Program-made: the position numbers and the translations under genes
The notes under the pieces: model-generated
What the model saw: the letters and a program-made list of their open reading frames with translations, nothing else
Databases searched by the model: none
Told to the model about the DNA's origin: nothing
Shown here: positions 1-12,160 of the stretch, one piece after another
Layout of the letters: each line of letters opens with the position of its first letter
Position numbering within the stretch: position 1 is the stretch's first letter
Assembly (NCBI GenBank): GCA_944989445.1
Contig: CALYLW010000209.1
Coordinates: forward strand, 672,370-736,369
DNA: 64,000 nucleotides
DNA from: Ampullaceana balthica
Taxonomy: Eukaryota; Mollusca; Gastropoda; Lymnaeidae
Direction: 5' to 3'

Positions 1-510
1 TGCCACCGAACGGTGGCGGAACGTCCTTGGACAGGCTTTGTTGCTCGTAATTAATAAAAGGCCCTAAGCAATTAAAGAAATCATTTATCATATACATATT
101 TTATGCATATATCATATATAGGATAAAAAGATGACAGTAAATTATGAACTTAGTTCCAAAGAGAACAACTTATTTTTACTAATACAACTTTTAAGAGCTA
201 CTGTTTTTAGTTCTTGTAATAGTTTTCTATCTGAAAGAATGAAATGAGAATTTGAGCTGGCAAAATAGTTCAGTTTAAAACAAGGTAATCTGATGCTACT
301 AATAATGAAAAACACAGAGACTTTGGGTGGAGCGGATTGGTCAGGATTAGTAACACACACACAAAGAGTGCCAATAATATCATACTTATAAATAAACTAA
401 ACAATTTACTTCAGAATTTAAAAAAAAATTCATCACTGGAAGTTTGAGCATCAAACTTTGGGGAAATCAATGAACTTTACACAAACAATGATTGTAATTT
501 CCATAAATAA
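1..510. other. AT-rich stretch, nothing assigned
   Basis: No convincing coding, RNA or repeat feature is visible. The first bases hold a short imperfect hairpin (CCACCG...CGGTGG). The left end of the hAT relic that follows was not found here. Confidence 0.4.
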
Positions 511-628
511 ACATTTAAAACTCTAATAAGAATGCAGGACTAAACACAAACCATGGATAAGCATAAGCCGCAATATTCTTCTGTATAGAAGGAGCATCTG
601 TAACAGATAAGATAAGATAAGATAAGAT
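511..628 (+). mobile_element. LINE 3' end with (GATAA)n tail, fragment
   Basis: This is a 5'-truncated copy of the same LINE family as the minus-strand copy at 12161-13672. It begins in the last codons of the ORF (reading TFKTLIRMQD, stop TAA at 541-543), continues through a short 3' UTR with the shared block CTGTATAGAAGGAGC, and ends in five GATAA units at 606-628. The orientation is clear because the repeat tail lies at the 3' end. It sits at the 3' side of the hAT transposase relic that begins near 642. Confidence 0.75.
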
Positions 629-641
629 CGAGCCCTGAGCC

Positions 642-2598
642 CTATATAAATTGCTTTCTACGTGATTTCATTGAAGCAAAACGATTTATCGTTGATTCAA
701 AGTCAACGTTCTCAGCTAGATCACGTTCGATTGAAATTAATGCCAATCCAGACAGACATTCGTTTGTCATTGTTGAGCGCAAATAATTTTTGATGAGTTT
801 CAATCTACTGAAATTTCTTTCAGCAATAGCACTTCTAACAGGAAGAGTCAAATAAATTTTATAGAGTATTGACAAATTCGGGAGACCTGATGCCATTTGT
901 TTTTCAGTCAAGAATGGCTGAACCTTTTTAAGTTGTAGTTCACTAGATAATGATAAATGTATTGATGCATACAAATCTTTGAAGGTATCATATTTCCTGA
1001 TTGCTTCTTCAAGGTTAATGTCGTGTTTGTAAATTTTGCATAAACTTCGAAAAGAATCTTTATTTAATTTTCTTCCGACATTTGTGATGGATCAATACAA
1101 TAGAAATAAGTAACTGTGCCCCAAAAGTCATTAAATCGATCATCTATTTGTATTACAAGTGTATCCATGATAGTGAAGTACGTTTCAGATTTAAAGCGTG
1201 TGGTTGGATCATCAGCCATTTTATCTCTGCTAAGTTCGCCTGCCATGCTTTTCTTTTTTTGCAATTCACTTTTCTTTAAATTCTGTTTTAACATCTAGTT
1301 TTGAACCATTTTCGTTAATAAATGATTTGACATCTACATTCAGAATTTCAAAAGCTTAATCGTTTCTCATTTCAACAAACTTATTTCTTCCAAAATCGTA
1401 AATTATTTTGCAAAGGCGTTGAAAGTAGTTTGATAGCACGAAGATAACTTTTGTACAAATAGCATCAGAAAAACAAAAGAATATTTTGTTATTAAAACAG
1501 ATATCCCATAGTTTCTGCTCTGACACTTCCTTTATATTCTGTTGATTCCTCTGTATCAAGTGTGGCTAGAATAGCAGAGAATGATCCAACAATTGCATGA
1601 ACTGCATGCTTACGACTTGCACATCTTGTATCAGAAAGTCGTTTCAGAGTATCTACTGTTGATTCATATTGAATTTCTGGTGTTCTTTAAGAGTATGTAG
1701 ACGTGGTAAACTAGACGTAAGGAATGCATACAACTTTAAATCTGTGCCAAAAACAACTGTACATCACTATTTACAGACTTTGCTTCGATAGTAACCAAAT
1801 TCAAAACATGGGCACAACAATTGGGTGAAAGTTTCTTTATCTGAGTTTGAAGGCCACTCTTAATTCCAGAGTATGCCTGTCCTCGACAGAGTGTGAAATC
1901 AATGTTTCGCTTTTGTAGTTCCGTTAAAATCTTCTCAGCAAATGCGGCAGCATTTTTTATTTTTTATTACTTTTATAAGTCCCATAAACGGTGGTCGTAG
2001 GGGGTCCTAATGTTTCCATTAGAACCTACTAGGGGCGGTGCTTGGTAGACCTTGGTGGGCGCCCCATCTCCCTTCCAGGTCAGTGGAGGACTTTCTTAGC
2101 GTTAGTCATTCCATTTTTATTGTGGCTTTAACGTGGGCTAGATCCCACGCCCCTCAGCTTGTGAGGCGAGCGCACTATTCGCTATCCAGCCGCTGTTTAC
2201 CAAAGTATAAAAGCCTATAAATCTTTCCACAACATGTCCTGATTTTAAAAAGTTAACGTAAAGAAACTGACATCTGATCAATTCTAGATATATCAATGGT
2301 TGAATCAATAATTAAAGAAAAGAATTGTGCAGACTTAACTTCATTATCAATTGTCGCCGATAATTCAGATGCAAGTGATTGATTTAAACCAGATATTACA
2401 GTTTCGTCATTTTAAATACGATATTTAGCAAGCAGTTTGGTGTTGATTAGACGTTTCGTCTTTAGCAATCTTTTTTTCTGCTCTTGTGGCACCTTTTTAG
2501 TGTTAATCGAGGGCGTCTTTAGGGGGCGCCATTTCAGACCCAAACAGGGGCGTGGGGGGGCAAGCCGCCCCCCTGCCCTATAGCTAAATCCGCCACTG
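642..2598 (-). pseudogene. hAT-superfamily transposase relic (ZMYM1-like), broken
   Basis: Read on the minus strand from about 2500 down to 642, disconnected frames give pieces of a hAT transposase of the type also annotated as zinc finger MYM-type protein 1-like. Near 1600-1920 the frames read through motifs such as LCRGQAYSG, CCAHVLNLV and TLKRLSDTRC. At 1064-1294 comes the KKKSMAGELSRD...RFNDFWG segment. The last 110 codons (642-974) are the hAT C-terminal dimerisation domain, with LPVRSAIAERNFSRLKLIKN. Stops and frameshifts separate the pieces, and a SINE (1955-2190) interrupts the gene. The right end, CCGCCACTG at 2590-2598, looks like a hAT terminal inverted repeat. No matching left end was found; a LINE tail lies there instead. 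It cannot make an intact transposase as it stands. Confidence 0.75.
1955..2190 (-). mobile_element. tRNA-derived SINE, copy A
   Basis: On the minus strand this starts with a tRNA-like head (box-A-like GGATAGCGAATAGTG, box-B-like GGGATCTAGCCC) and ends in an A-rich tail (the T/A run at 1955-1980 on the plus strand). A second copy of the same sequence lies at 15503-16090 on the same strand, matching through GGTCCTAATGTTTCCATTAG and the tRNA-like part. Here it splits the hAT transposase relic. The tRNA species cannot be assigned. Confidence 0.65.
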
Positions 2599-4820
2599 GA
2601 TAATGATCTTATGTTGTTGTTTTAAAAAAAAACAAGAAAAAGAAACACTTTGGTTAACGCTTTTGCACACACCGTTTATGATAATTTTATTGTTGAACTC
2701 GTTTCTTTCTGGAATTTTCCTTTGAACTTATAAATATGCAGTCCCGATATTCCTTTTTGTGTTTTTGTTTTTTTACTTGCATAACAGACATTAAAAAAAG
2801 TAAACATAAGAAATCGTCCCGGTAACACAATATGAAATATGTTGACGGTTGGTGGCCAAATAAGAGACACAATGTTCGCCTTTTAATTTGCAGCATTACC
2901 GAAACATGCACGGACACATCCACGCTCAACTTTTAACTCACAACATGCATACAGCTGATCCCCCTGTCAAGACCAAACATATCCCAGCCCCCCCCCAAAG
3001 TTCTTAAATAGAAACCTTGGTATGTGTTGAGGTCTTGTAGAATCCAAAGAACAAGATTTTAAAAAAAAACAAAAAACAATCAAATTCACAATGGGTTAAG
3101 AATGTCAAGATTATAATAAAATGAATTATAAATCAGGATCTCCCCAAGAGGCTGCAACGAGATAAACATTCAATGGGAAAAAATGGCGCTTGTTTGGTTC
3201 ATGTATTAAAAAACTACAATTTAAAAGAAAAGAAATGGCTTTATTAATTCAAGGGGCTTTGTAAATTGTACTAAATTGTAAAGAAAAAAAAATAGATTCT
3301 GGTCTCGGAAACACAATTGCATTTCAATGGTGTCACAATAATTAAGAAACCCCAAATATATATTTAAAAATATTTTGTTTGTTTAGTGTTATTTGTTTTT
3401 TTTAAAACTATATCTTTTCAACCGCACAAAGGTGCCATGTCTTAAGTAACGACCGAACTTTAGAATCCAGACCTCCATCTTGAAATTCAGACTACTCTGA
3501 CTCCCTCGGACATCTTCTTCTTCCTGTTCTTCCACTCTGTCGCTCTCTCCCTCCCCTAGATGGCAGCAGGAAGAAGGGGGAGGGGAGGACGTGTCGATAT
3601 TACGGTAACAGCAATTTCAGAGCCCTCTTGTTCGTGTCTCATTTTCAAACCAGCGCGCATGTTCAAAAGAACTTGAACTTTAACTCTTCAAATACTGGCG
3701 TCTGATGGCCCGCGGCACGAGATCGTACCATTTCATTCTCTGGCCCGCCACACAAAGGGACCCGAGTAACGCTAGACATTTGACTCACCCTCAACCCTCT
3801 CCTCTTCTCAAGAGATGGGGGTTCGAAACCGAAAGCCCCCGGGGTGGGAGGGCCTCGCGCCTCAGCTACCCCCACAACGAGATTCTACCACGTTGCATAT
3901 TAATTAGCGGTGTACGAAGCGCCGGGGTCGGAAATGGCGTGTTAACCAATAAACGATCCATCTGCCGAATTGGGCGCGAAAAGCTGGAAGCGAAGTGACC
4001 TCCAGTCTCTCATTAGCGACCTTACCTAATCGGGTGAGCGACCACACCCCTTTGATTGGTGAGGGGGTGGGGGCGAGGGCGGAGGCGGCGGACGCGACAT
4101 CTTCTCGGGAATGGTCAGGGGTTTATTGGGCGGCACGCCGGCCGAAACTTAGATTTGGCTTAATGTGGTTTCCTAAATCATTTCACGATGGCCACAGGGC
4201 GTTGAGGAGTCTGATTCAATTTCATTTCATTTGAATCTTATTTCAATTTGCACAACCGTGTTTTTTTCCTTCCTTCCCAACTCATTCTTTGCCTTTTCCT
4301 CTACAAGGATGGGGGACCAAATTATTTTGAGGCGCTCCTCGTTCCCAGCTGTGCACATGCACGAACACAACCGAAACACTGATGAACACACCAGGAAAAC
4401 TAAAACAATACCAAAAAATTCAATTGGAGTGAGTATTGTTCCTAGCAATTTGGTCAATCGGTTGTGAGGAAAGATACGTTGAAAACAGAGGACTTGACAA
4501 TCAGGCAAACGTTCCGGTAAGGCGCCTTCTCCGGGAGACAATTAAAAACAAAGAATGGGAAAACAGCAAATTTACATTAATCATATTAATATAATGAAAT
4601 AGCCAGCTACACTGGAAATATGGAAAAGTCAACCCAATGAAAAAAAGCAAAACAAACTCTTTGGCCTATTATGCAAATGAACATTAAACATGAGTTTTCA
4701 GTTATAATTGTATCTTCTCCATATTGTCGTTTGTCTTCTTTCCCAGAGATTTACCTTTTTTTGGGCTCATCTGGAACTTGAGGCTTAAGGTATATATGAC
4801 ATAGCTATAGCCGGAAAACA
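2599..4820. other. No gene seen; AT-rich DNA with a GC-rich patch
   Basis: 2.6-3.4 kb is AT-rich with A and C homopolymer runs. From about 3420 to 4200 the DNA becomes GC-richer, with several CpGs, and shows no known repeat. Short open frames there resemble no family I recognise. The patch could be a conserved non-coding or promoter-like segment, which is inference only. Confidence 0.35.
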
Positions 4821-4960
4821 TATCTATATATATGTCTATATCAATATCTATGTCTATATCTATGTCTATGTCTATATCTATGTCTATATCTATGTCTATA
4901 TCTATGTCTATATCTATGTCTATATATATGTCTATATCTATGTCTAACTCTTAGTCTAAA
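4821..4960. repeat. (TATATCTATGTC)n array
   Basis: About twelve imperfect 12-bp units alternate TATATCTATGTC with small variants. The array runs up to the mariner-type element starting at 4983, and similar TATATCTATATTAT sequence resumes beyond it at 5403, so the element appears to have inserted into or beside the array. Confidence 0.85.
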
Positions 4961-4982
4961 TCTATATCATATAATATATCTA

Positions 4983-5402
4983 CAGGGTGGCCCAAAAAAA
5001 GTGGGACCGCCTGGAGCAATCTTATGCAATATATATAAAATTATGTTTTGAGCGGTTTTCAAACCGTAAAAATTATTCTCACTTACTAACTCAACGCATG
5101 ACGTCATTATTTCGTTAACTTTCGTCGTAAATTGGCAACAATAGAGTAACTGAAATTGGCCATTGTTGAAGAGTGGCAACATTTGTCTCTGCGGTTTATA
5201 AACAATAGCATTGACCAGTGGCGAAGACGTTTAGAAAAAACTGTTGAGAACCGAGGAGGGCACATTGAATTTGAATTCTGATTTTATATAAATTAACATT
5301 TGGCAAAAATTTACTTGATATTTTGCAGACAACAGTTACAAAAAAAATAAAACATTAATCTGAAATTATACAAGACGGTCCCACTTTTTTTGAGCCACCC
5401 TG
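4983..5402 (+). mobile_element. mariner-type (Tc1/mariner) deletion derivative, 420 bp
   Basis: The left end starts CAGGGTGGCCCAAAAAAA and the right end, reverse-complemented, starts CAGGGTGGCTCAAAAAAA. The inverted repeats match at about 27 of 29 positions. Each end is flanked by TA (4981-4982 and 5403-5404), the expected Tc1/mariner target duplication. The interior keeps only the C-terminal end of a transposase frame (listed separately), so this is a deleted, non-autonomous copy rather than a MITE of unrelated content. Confidence 0.85.
5156..5281 (+). pseudogene. C-terminal tail of a Tc1/mariner transposase
   Basis: A frame of 41 codons ends in TGA at 5279-5281, 121 bases inside the right terminus. 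It reads EEWQHLSLRFINNSIDQW followed by a run of arginines and ends GGHIEFEF. The pattern of a hydrophobic residue and IxxSIxxWxxR followed by a terminal GGHIE is typical of the C-terminus of Tc1/mariner transposases. The DDE catalytic core and the DNA-binding region are absent. Position and orientation fit the last part of the element's ancestral gene. The exact family cannot be fixed from so short a remnant. Confidence 0.65.
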
Positions 5403-5404
5403 TA

Positions 5405-6218
5405 TATCTATATTATATGATCAGACATTCAGGGTAAATTCCATTAGAGCATGGTGCTCAATTGATTTTGTTGAGATCCTATATTCCACAAGGCATTTAA
5501 AGGAAAAATGATGATGATCATGATGATGCTATGGTAGTAGCGGTATAAGAAAAAAAGTTTTATGAACTGTGAAACATTTCAGATGCGAACTTGATCCAAG
5601 CAAAGAAGCGAAGGAATTTAATGATCTATTGTTCTCTTTGCAGAGACCTTTGAAATCTGTTATATACTGTGCAGTTATGACTCTTACGACTCTACTGGCC
5701 ATAGAAATACGAGATTATTTTGCTGACGCAAAATATTTTTAACGCCGTAAATGTTCATTTAGTTTATTAAACATTTCTGTCCGCATTAATTTTGGAACTT
5801 ACATTCATTTGCCTTTGAAAATACATCACATTTTGTAACGATCACTTCTATTGGCTCCGAGTTATACTATATACTGTCACCTAACATCTGTTTTCCCCCA
5901 ACACACTCTGTTAAGGAGTTAGATGCGTAAACCATTGGACTTTCAATTTTATAAACTATAAATATTTTCCAGTCTCGGCCTTTATTGGAGAATCCCGTGA
6001 TAGCTTCACTGGCTTTCGGGCTTCGTACAGAGTTTGCGCAGAGACGTATATTCATTGTTCCAGCAAAACCGAATCTTCTTGTTCAATCAAATTGTAACAG
6101 GATGAATTGAAGATGCATTTACCGATATAATTTATTACTCTTTAAAGTCTTTTCTCATTGCACGCTGCTTGATGTGCTTCAATCGTCTCGTTTGTTTGCG
6201 CTATCTTATCTGCATGGT
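5405..6218. other. No feature seen
   Basis: AT-rich DNA with a short (GATGAT)n-like stretch near 5505-5530. There is no recognisable coding, repeat or RNA feature. Confidence 0.35.
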
Positions 6219-6309
6219 GTGCCCTAAAGATGTGCCCTAAATATGTCCCCTAAAGATGTGCCCAAAAGATGTGCCCTAAAGATGTGCCCTAAAGAAGTGC
6301 CCTAAAGAT
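6219..6309. repeat. 13-bp minisatellite, 7 units
   Basis: Seven consecutive units of GTGCCCTAAAGAT with single-base variants (ATAT, TCCC, CAAA, AGAA). Confidence 0.9.
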
Positions 6310-9300
6310 GGCAATTACAATTGACTAGCTCGTCTGCTGCATTTAGTGTTTTCCATTTTCACCCCCCCCCCTCAGCTGTATCAAGAATTCAAGAATTTTG
6401 TTTCAGTTGCATCCATGGGTATCTTGTTGTATCAGGTAGCAGCATTTCGTCTACGTACATCTCAACACCTTTTAAAAAACCCGGCGAAACATTTTTGTGT
6501 GTGCTGATGTCATGATTCCCAACTGTAGTTAACCCACACTTAAAATGATCGAAGTTGTTTTGAAACGTGTACATAACAGGATTTTAATATACCGAAAAAA
6601 AGCTAATTTTGGCTTGGTTTTGTAACAATAAATAAATTTAAAAAATATGTATTTAAGATTCATGTTAAAAAATCCATAATTTTAAAACAACTTCAAGTTA
6701 ACTGTTAAGTCTAAAAGCTGAAGTTTCTTTCGTAATGTTGAGTGTTGATGTTTTTAAGAGTAGGTTTAAATATTCTAATGGTTCTAATTATATTATTTTG
6801 TACAGCTTGTTGCGACATCCTCCATTAGACAATTAGACCATCCAACAACATGAATGAAAACTGTTAAACCTCATCCTTAACTAGCTATGAAATAATTTCT
6901 TACATCGCCGGGAATTATGTCCCTCCCCCCTTTTCGACGACGTCCAGTGTCCACTCACCCAACATGTACGCACGCGTTGATTGGTGATCTATGTACATAA
7001 TTACCGCAGCACAAACACACTCCGCCCCCATAGCGTCATCTCATCCATCACCGCTTGTTTCTTCTCATATTTTTGGGCTTGTCATCCCGCAGTAATTAGT
7101 TCCTTAATTAATAGGAACAAAGTATCAAAACCAAGCAAGGGGTTGGGGGGGATGATAGGAGCCTACCCCCCCCCCAAACTCACTGCCCGTTATTAAATAA
7201 ATACTCGAAACACTGAACCCTCCCTCTGATCTATGCCCGTGGCTATCGTTGTGTCGACGTACATGATGGAAGACCTGCCAAGCTACATGCACGGAAGAGG
7301 ATGGGCGATCACGTGTGTCGGCTTTTTTACTTCACTTTTTCTAAAATATTGTAGGCCAAAGTGAGGGTGTGTGTGGGGGGGGGGAGGGGTTGTGGGAGGG
7401 GAGGCTATTAGAGAGGGCGAAAGTTGGGCTTTCCGTTTTGTTTTAATAAAAAAAGATGTATTTATAATACAGCCATGGTGCTTGATGCATAAAAGTTATT
7501 TTCTTTTTCTCCCCCCAAATATTTAAAAAGTGAAAACTCTGATGTTTTGGGTTTTTCTTTTCAGCCAGAATGTGGCGAAATTAAATGATTCGCCTTGAAT
7601 TTGTAAAGTATTTGTTATATAAATCATCATTGGCCACGAAGTACACATTATAGAACTTGCCATGTAGTCCATGGTGGGGAATCGCTACTGATCTGACATT
7701 CGAATTTTAGAGGATTCTTACACTACAGATGACGCAAACATTATTATTGTTTGCTATACATTTAGTTCTTTTACCGCGTATAAAATAAAACATAACATAG
7801 CACGAAGAACACTTAGCGTTGATAACAATCAAGTTTTTTTTTCATGGTTAAACTCTGGATGGAAAATGCGGGGGTTGGGTGTGATGTAAGCCCCCATTAT
7901 ATGGTGTAGAAATCAGGACGTGGGAGTGTGGGGGGAGGGGTCGATTCGCCCCGGGGTGTCCTTGCTTTAAATTTTGAAAAGTAAGAGTTTGTTTTTCAAA
8001 TTATTTGAAAATTATGTCACTTGTCAACAGCATCGCAACTTCGGCCTCCCCTTCAATGGCTCGTTTCTTGATTACAATATAAATTCTTAACGAACGATGA
8101 GGCAAAAGGTAAAATAAAAATGTTTTAGTTCTAGGAGTTATCTACTCTTGCTGCCGGAGTTTGGACTTTTAAAAACAAAACAAAAAACACCGGAACACTT
8201 GCCCATTTAGTCTAAAACTATGGCAGGGCCGCATGACGATATTTTGAATGCTCCCAAGGGCAGCAACTCAACAGCATATTCTCAAAACGTTGTCTAAAAT
8301 ACAAACTCCCTATGTACGAGCCACCGGAGACAACCTGCTTGCTCCCCCATTTCTGCGGGTCGAGGGCCCAAGCCTGGAATAACAAAAGAGTTTTCCCACG
8401 TTTAAGTACAAACTGGCAAGTAGAACAATGGATTGTCTCCCCGACGACCAGACTTCTGCTCCTCCGAGACAGACAGGCTGTCAGCTCAGAAATCATATCA
8501 AAGCTCAACTGTTTCACACCAACGAATACTCGTGCTCAGCAAGAGTTGTACCGCAATGGTCCTATTGATATTAAAATAATCCCTGGTATTTAACATTGTG
8601 GGCGAAATTCAATGTCCTAATACTTCACATTCAAAATAAGTATTTTAAAAACTATCGTGAAATTAAGGGCGGGAATGAAAGATGTAATTAATTTCAGCCA
8701 GTATCGATATACCGTGTAGTAAATCGTAGTCGGTCCGGAGCAGAAATATGATTTATGTGAAACCGGATACCGTTGAAGTCGTACTCACGGTTAGCCTCAC
8801 AAGTATCATTCCTTGAGAGAGTGGCTCCGTGAATCAAAAGGTCATCTATACGTACTACAGCCGTCATAGAGCAGGCATCGCGGGGCCGTCCCTGTGTCGA
8901 TTGTTTTACTTGATGGAAACAAGAAAGATTATTTGGATTAAGACGCGACTGAGTACATTGATCATCGAGACGATATAGTTCAATGCATTGGTTTTATTCT
9001 AATGTACTAATGTTAATCTCTGTGGTCAATATTTAAAGAGTCTTTCAGGTCGTAATTTTGGCTTCTCCAATAAGGGTGCATATAAATGTTAAAGAAAACA
9101 TAATACCATAATACTTTATAATTAGGTCATCGCAATAGTGGTGTTTATACTTAGACTCTAAGTGAAAACTCTACATTAAAAAAAATGTCTCTGTGATGTA
9201 ATGCATGTAATACATTATACGGCATATGGGGTTTTCCCCAATTCTCATTTCTTTGTAGCGGAAAATGTCATCGGCATAGTCTATGAGCTTTATAAACGAA

Positions 9301-10070
9301 TACATTCGATAAATACATTTGCCTTGTTACATAAAGTGATTGTTTTGAAGGTCTGCACCAGTCATAGTGCATTTAGAAAAAACACGAAAAATTGTTGACT
9401 AATGATATTTTACAATAGCCATAACAATGTATTTTATTCTTTAAAAAAACAAACAAACTTGTACCAAATAAAGAGTGGGGAAAAATAAAGAAAAATCGAT
9501 TCGCGAATGGTGTTGGGTAATAACTACTCCTATACATCATCTATTAACATGCAAAAGGGACGACAACTTTCATGCACACACCATTTTTAACAAATCAAAA
9601 TCGGCCAATTACTCCGCTCTAATGCCATTAGTGCCCTTTGTAACACAGACAAGCAGAGTGAGCGCAGGGAATCTGCAGAGCTACGGGATTATCGTATTTC
9701 TGTGATGTTAAACGCCAGGGGACGCTGGGTATATCCCTGCCGGCTGATTTCCTTTTTGGCCCTGCTCTGGTAGCCGGTTTAAGCAGCAATGGACTTAATC
9801 CTTTTACCGTGGCTAAACCGAGACACGGTGATTTCCCTTGACCAAGAGCTCACATTGGATCGGTGCTGTTAAATACAAGTAAATGACGTAATAGTTGATT
9901 GAAGAATGTCTAGTTTTATTCAGAAGGAAATCCTTTATTGGAGATAATTGTTCATCATTCTTATTTTTAGAGACACGAGTTTATCGTTTACTTGCAAAAA
10001 ATTCATGCTCCTTGTAAACCTGGTTCATGCCATGCCTTTACAAGCCAGAGAGACCAACACACTATCATCA
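6310..10070. other. No gene seen; mostly unique DNA
   Basis: Only low-complexity spots stand out: C/G runs near 6361-6371, 7161-7173 and 7374-7400. GC-richer pockets lie near 6900-7320, 8220-8520 and 9700-9880. Overlapping open frames of about 95 codons occur on both strands at 8218-8593, but neither matches a family I know. I cannot support a gene. Confidence 0.35.
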
Positions 10071-10165
10071 TTCTAAACTCTAATTAAACTTCATGACTAG
10101 TAAAAAAACCCATAGATAACCGTAGGAGGAAATAACCATCTGTATAGAAGGAGCGTCTGTAATAT
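10071..10165 (+). mobile_element. Degenerate LINE/SINE 3' end fragment
   Basis: Matches the 3' end of the (GATAA)n-tailed LINE: CTCTAATTAAACTTCATGAC, then ATAGATAACCGTAGGA and CTGTATAGAAGGAGCGTCTG. The pentamer tail is lost. Orientation is plus by comparison with 511-628. Confidence 0.65.
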
Positions 10166-11929
10166 TTAAGCTCAGAAGATTACACAAAAACCGAAATAGA
10201 ACCTCACGTTGAACATAGCAAAAAATATTAAAAGCATTATTAAGGTGTTGCATTTTAGCTTACTGATTTATTTATTTTTTAAACCATGGACATAGGAGTT
10301 AAAAATCGTGTCTCCCTCCTTGTAGCATTTGCCCCAGCTGCTTCGCCCCTGGTGATGTTGCGGTACATAAGTTATAACCTCATGCCTCATAGATAGCCAA
10401 GAGATTATGATAATATTGAGTATGCCCATTTAATTTTAGATTAAATCTTTTACTTTAAGTCAGGCTTATTATAAGTTTGAAACTATTATATGCATGATAC
10501 AATTTTTAATTAAAGGTAAATTGTGATTGTGTACTGAATTACTGCTTCAAAATAATTCTTTTTTTAAAAATTAACTTTTAAAAAAAAATTAATTAATTTT
10601 TTTTTGTTGGTAAATCCAGGTCATGTCAACATTAACAATGGTCCTGGTACCGAAATCTTTTGTCTTCAAGGTCATATTTTGTTTGCAAAGAAAAAAAGGC
10701 GATTGCCACCATGAAAGTGGGCATTTATCCCCTCCCTTCATCTTCGAGACAGATGCCAGAGGGGTGAGAGCTCGTACGAGTATCGCACTTACACCATGGA
10801 AATCTCTTTATGAAGCACTTTACAAGTGCCGGGAATCTTAACGCGATCTAAGGTACCACCAGATTGTGCGACGCTCCGGTCTGTTTTCTTTTACCAGGCC
10901 CACGGCGGCCATATTGTTGCCCTCGGGGCTGAAGGGACGTAACTCAAGCCTCAAAGTGAACCGTGGTTTTCCTTGAAAGACGGAAGTCAAGATTGTTCTT
11001 CAAACACTGCATGTGAGGCGCCGGTAACATCTTCGGGAAGGCTGCTCTCCCCTCTCACCGGAGACCACCGAAAGGACTTTTGCTGAACGGTTGCACGCTC
11101 GTCTGCTCTAAGCGGAACTTGGTTCTAATTCAAACAACTCATCTACAACAGATTTGTGCCACAAACTTAGACTAGGGTCATGTATTGATGATAGCACAAT
11201 AAACCTTATAACCTGAATTTCATATACACAACAGTAAATGTAAACTAAATGAACAAAATTTGATATGTGTAGTCTCATCTAATAAATAATGTTTTAAATT
11301 TAACTCAGACTAATTATTATCTATAATTCAAATTTGTAACGAAAAAGTTTATTACGTGAAATTTCCTTATATAATCGATTTTAATAATTGAATACCAATT
11401 GTTTAAATTACATGAAATATTTTTCAGATTGAACATAAATCAATGCATTAAAGGTTACTATTTTCCTTCATCAAGAAAAAAAAAGAAAGAAAGAAAAAAA
11501 AACAAAAAAAAACAACCCACCAACAAATAGCAACTGTGGTTGCTGGTAGTGGTTTAGCGAGGGTTGGAGTCACACTGTGCTGTAAACCCGCGGTGTCACC
11601 CCATCTGGCCACAGTTTCTACTACTTATCAAATCTAGTTACAAATTCGGATGTTGTTTAGTAACATTAACAGCCAACAATTCGCAGCAATAACAGTTGAG
11701 TTTTTGAGAGGCGAGTCAATAAACCTTCCGCGGCTCATAACCGCTGTATTCTTTCACCGTTTGGCATTTGATTTTAAGCTAACATGCGGATGGATGGCTT
11801 ACAGCTGTTGACGATTAAAGCGTGGTTTCTTATCACTTTATAAATTCTCCAAGACCGATCAGTGTGTACTCTATAGATATGCGATATTTCCATTTAATTG
11901 AGTGTCACCCCTGAGATGGTGTCGCCCCC
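10166..11929. other. No gene seen; GC-richer patch and possible hAT end
   Basis: 10620-11110 is GC-richer and looks unique. 11476-11510 is a purine-rich A/G tract. At 11540-11605, GGTTTAGCGAGGGTTGG followed by GGTGTCACCCC resembles the ends of the hAT elements further right, and 11902-11925 carries another GTGTCACCCC...GGTGTC block like the MITE at 15517-15876. These may be remnants of older hAT copies. Confidence 0.35.
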
Positions 11930-12160
11930 CAGTGGCGTAGCTAGGGTCATCTGCGCCCGGGGACATGACACCAAGTCTGCGCCCCTTCTTGGACCGACAT
12001 ATTCTGGGGGCTCAAATGAGCCCCCAAGAAAATTTTGAAATTTTACGGTTTATATGGTTCATTTTCAAAGCATCTGGTATTTTTAATGAAATAGAATACA
12101 GACTAATAATTCTCTATACGATTGTTAACAATTTATTTGACAAAATATATACTCTACTAA

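Noticed and set aside
3663..4234. Overlapping short frames in the GC-rich patch
   Set aside because: Open because of composition; no protein family recognised and no consistent exon structure.
8218..8593. Overlapping open frames of 93-99 codons on both strands
   Set aside because: No family resemblance, no clear splice or promoter context, and both strands are open; more likely chance in GC-richer DNA.
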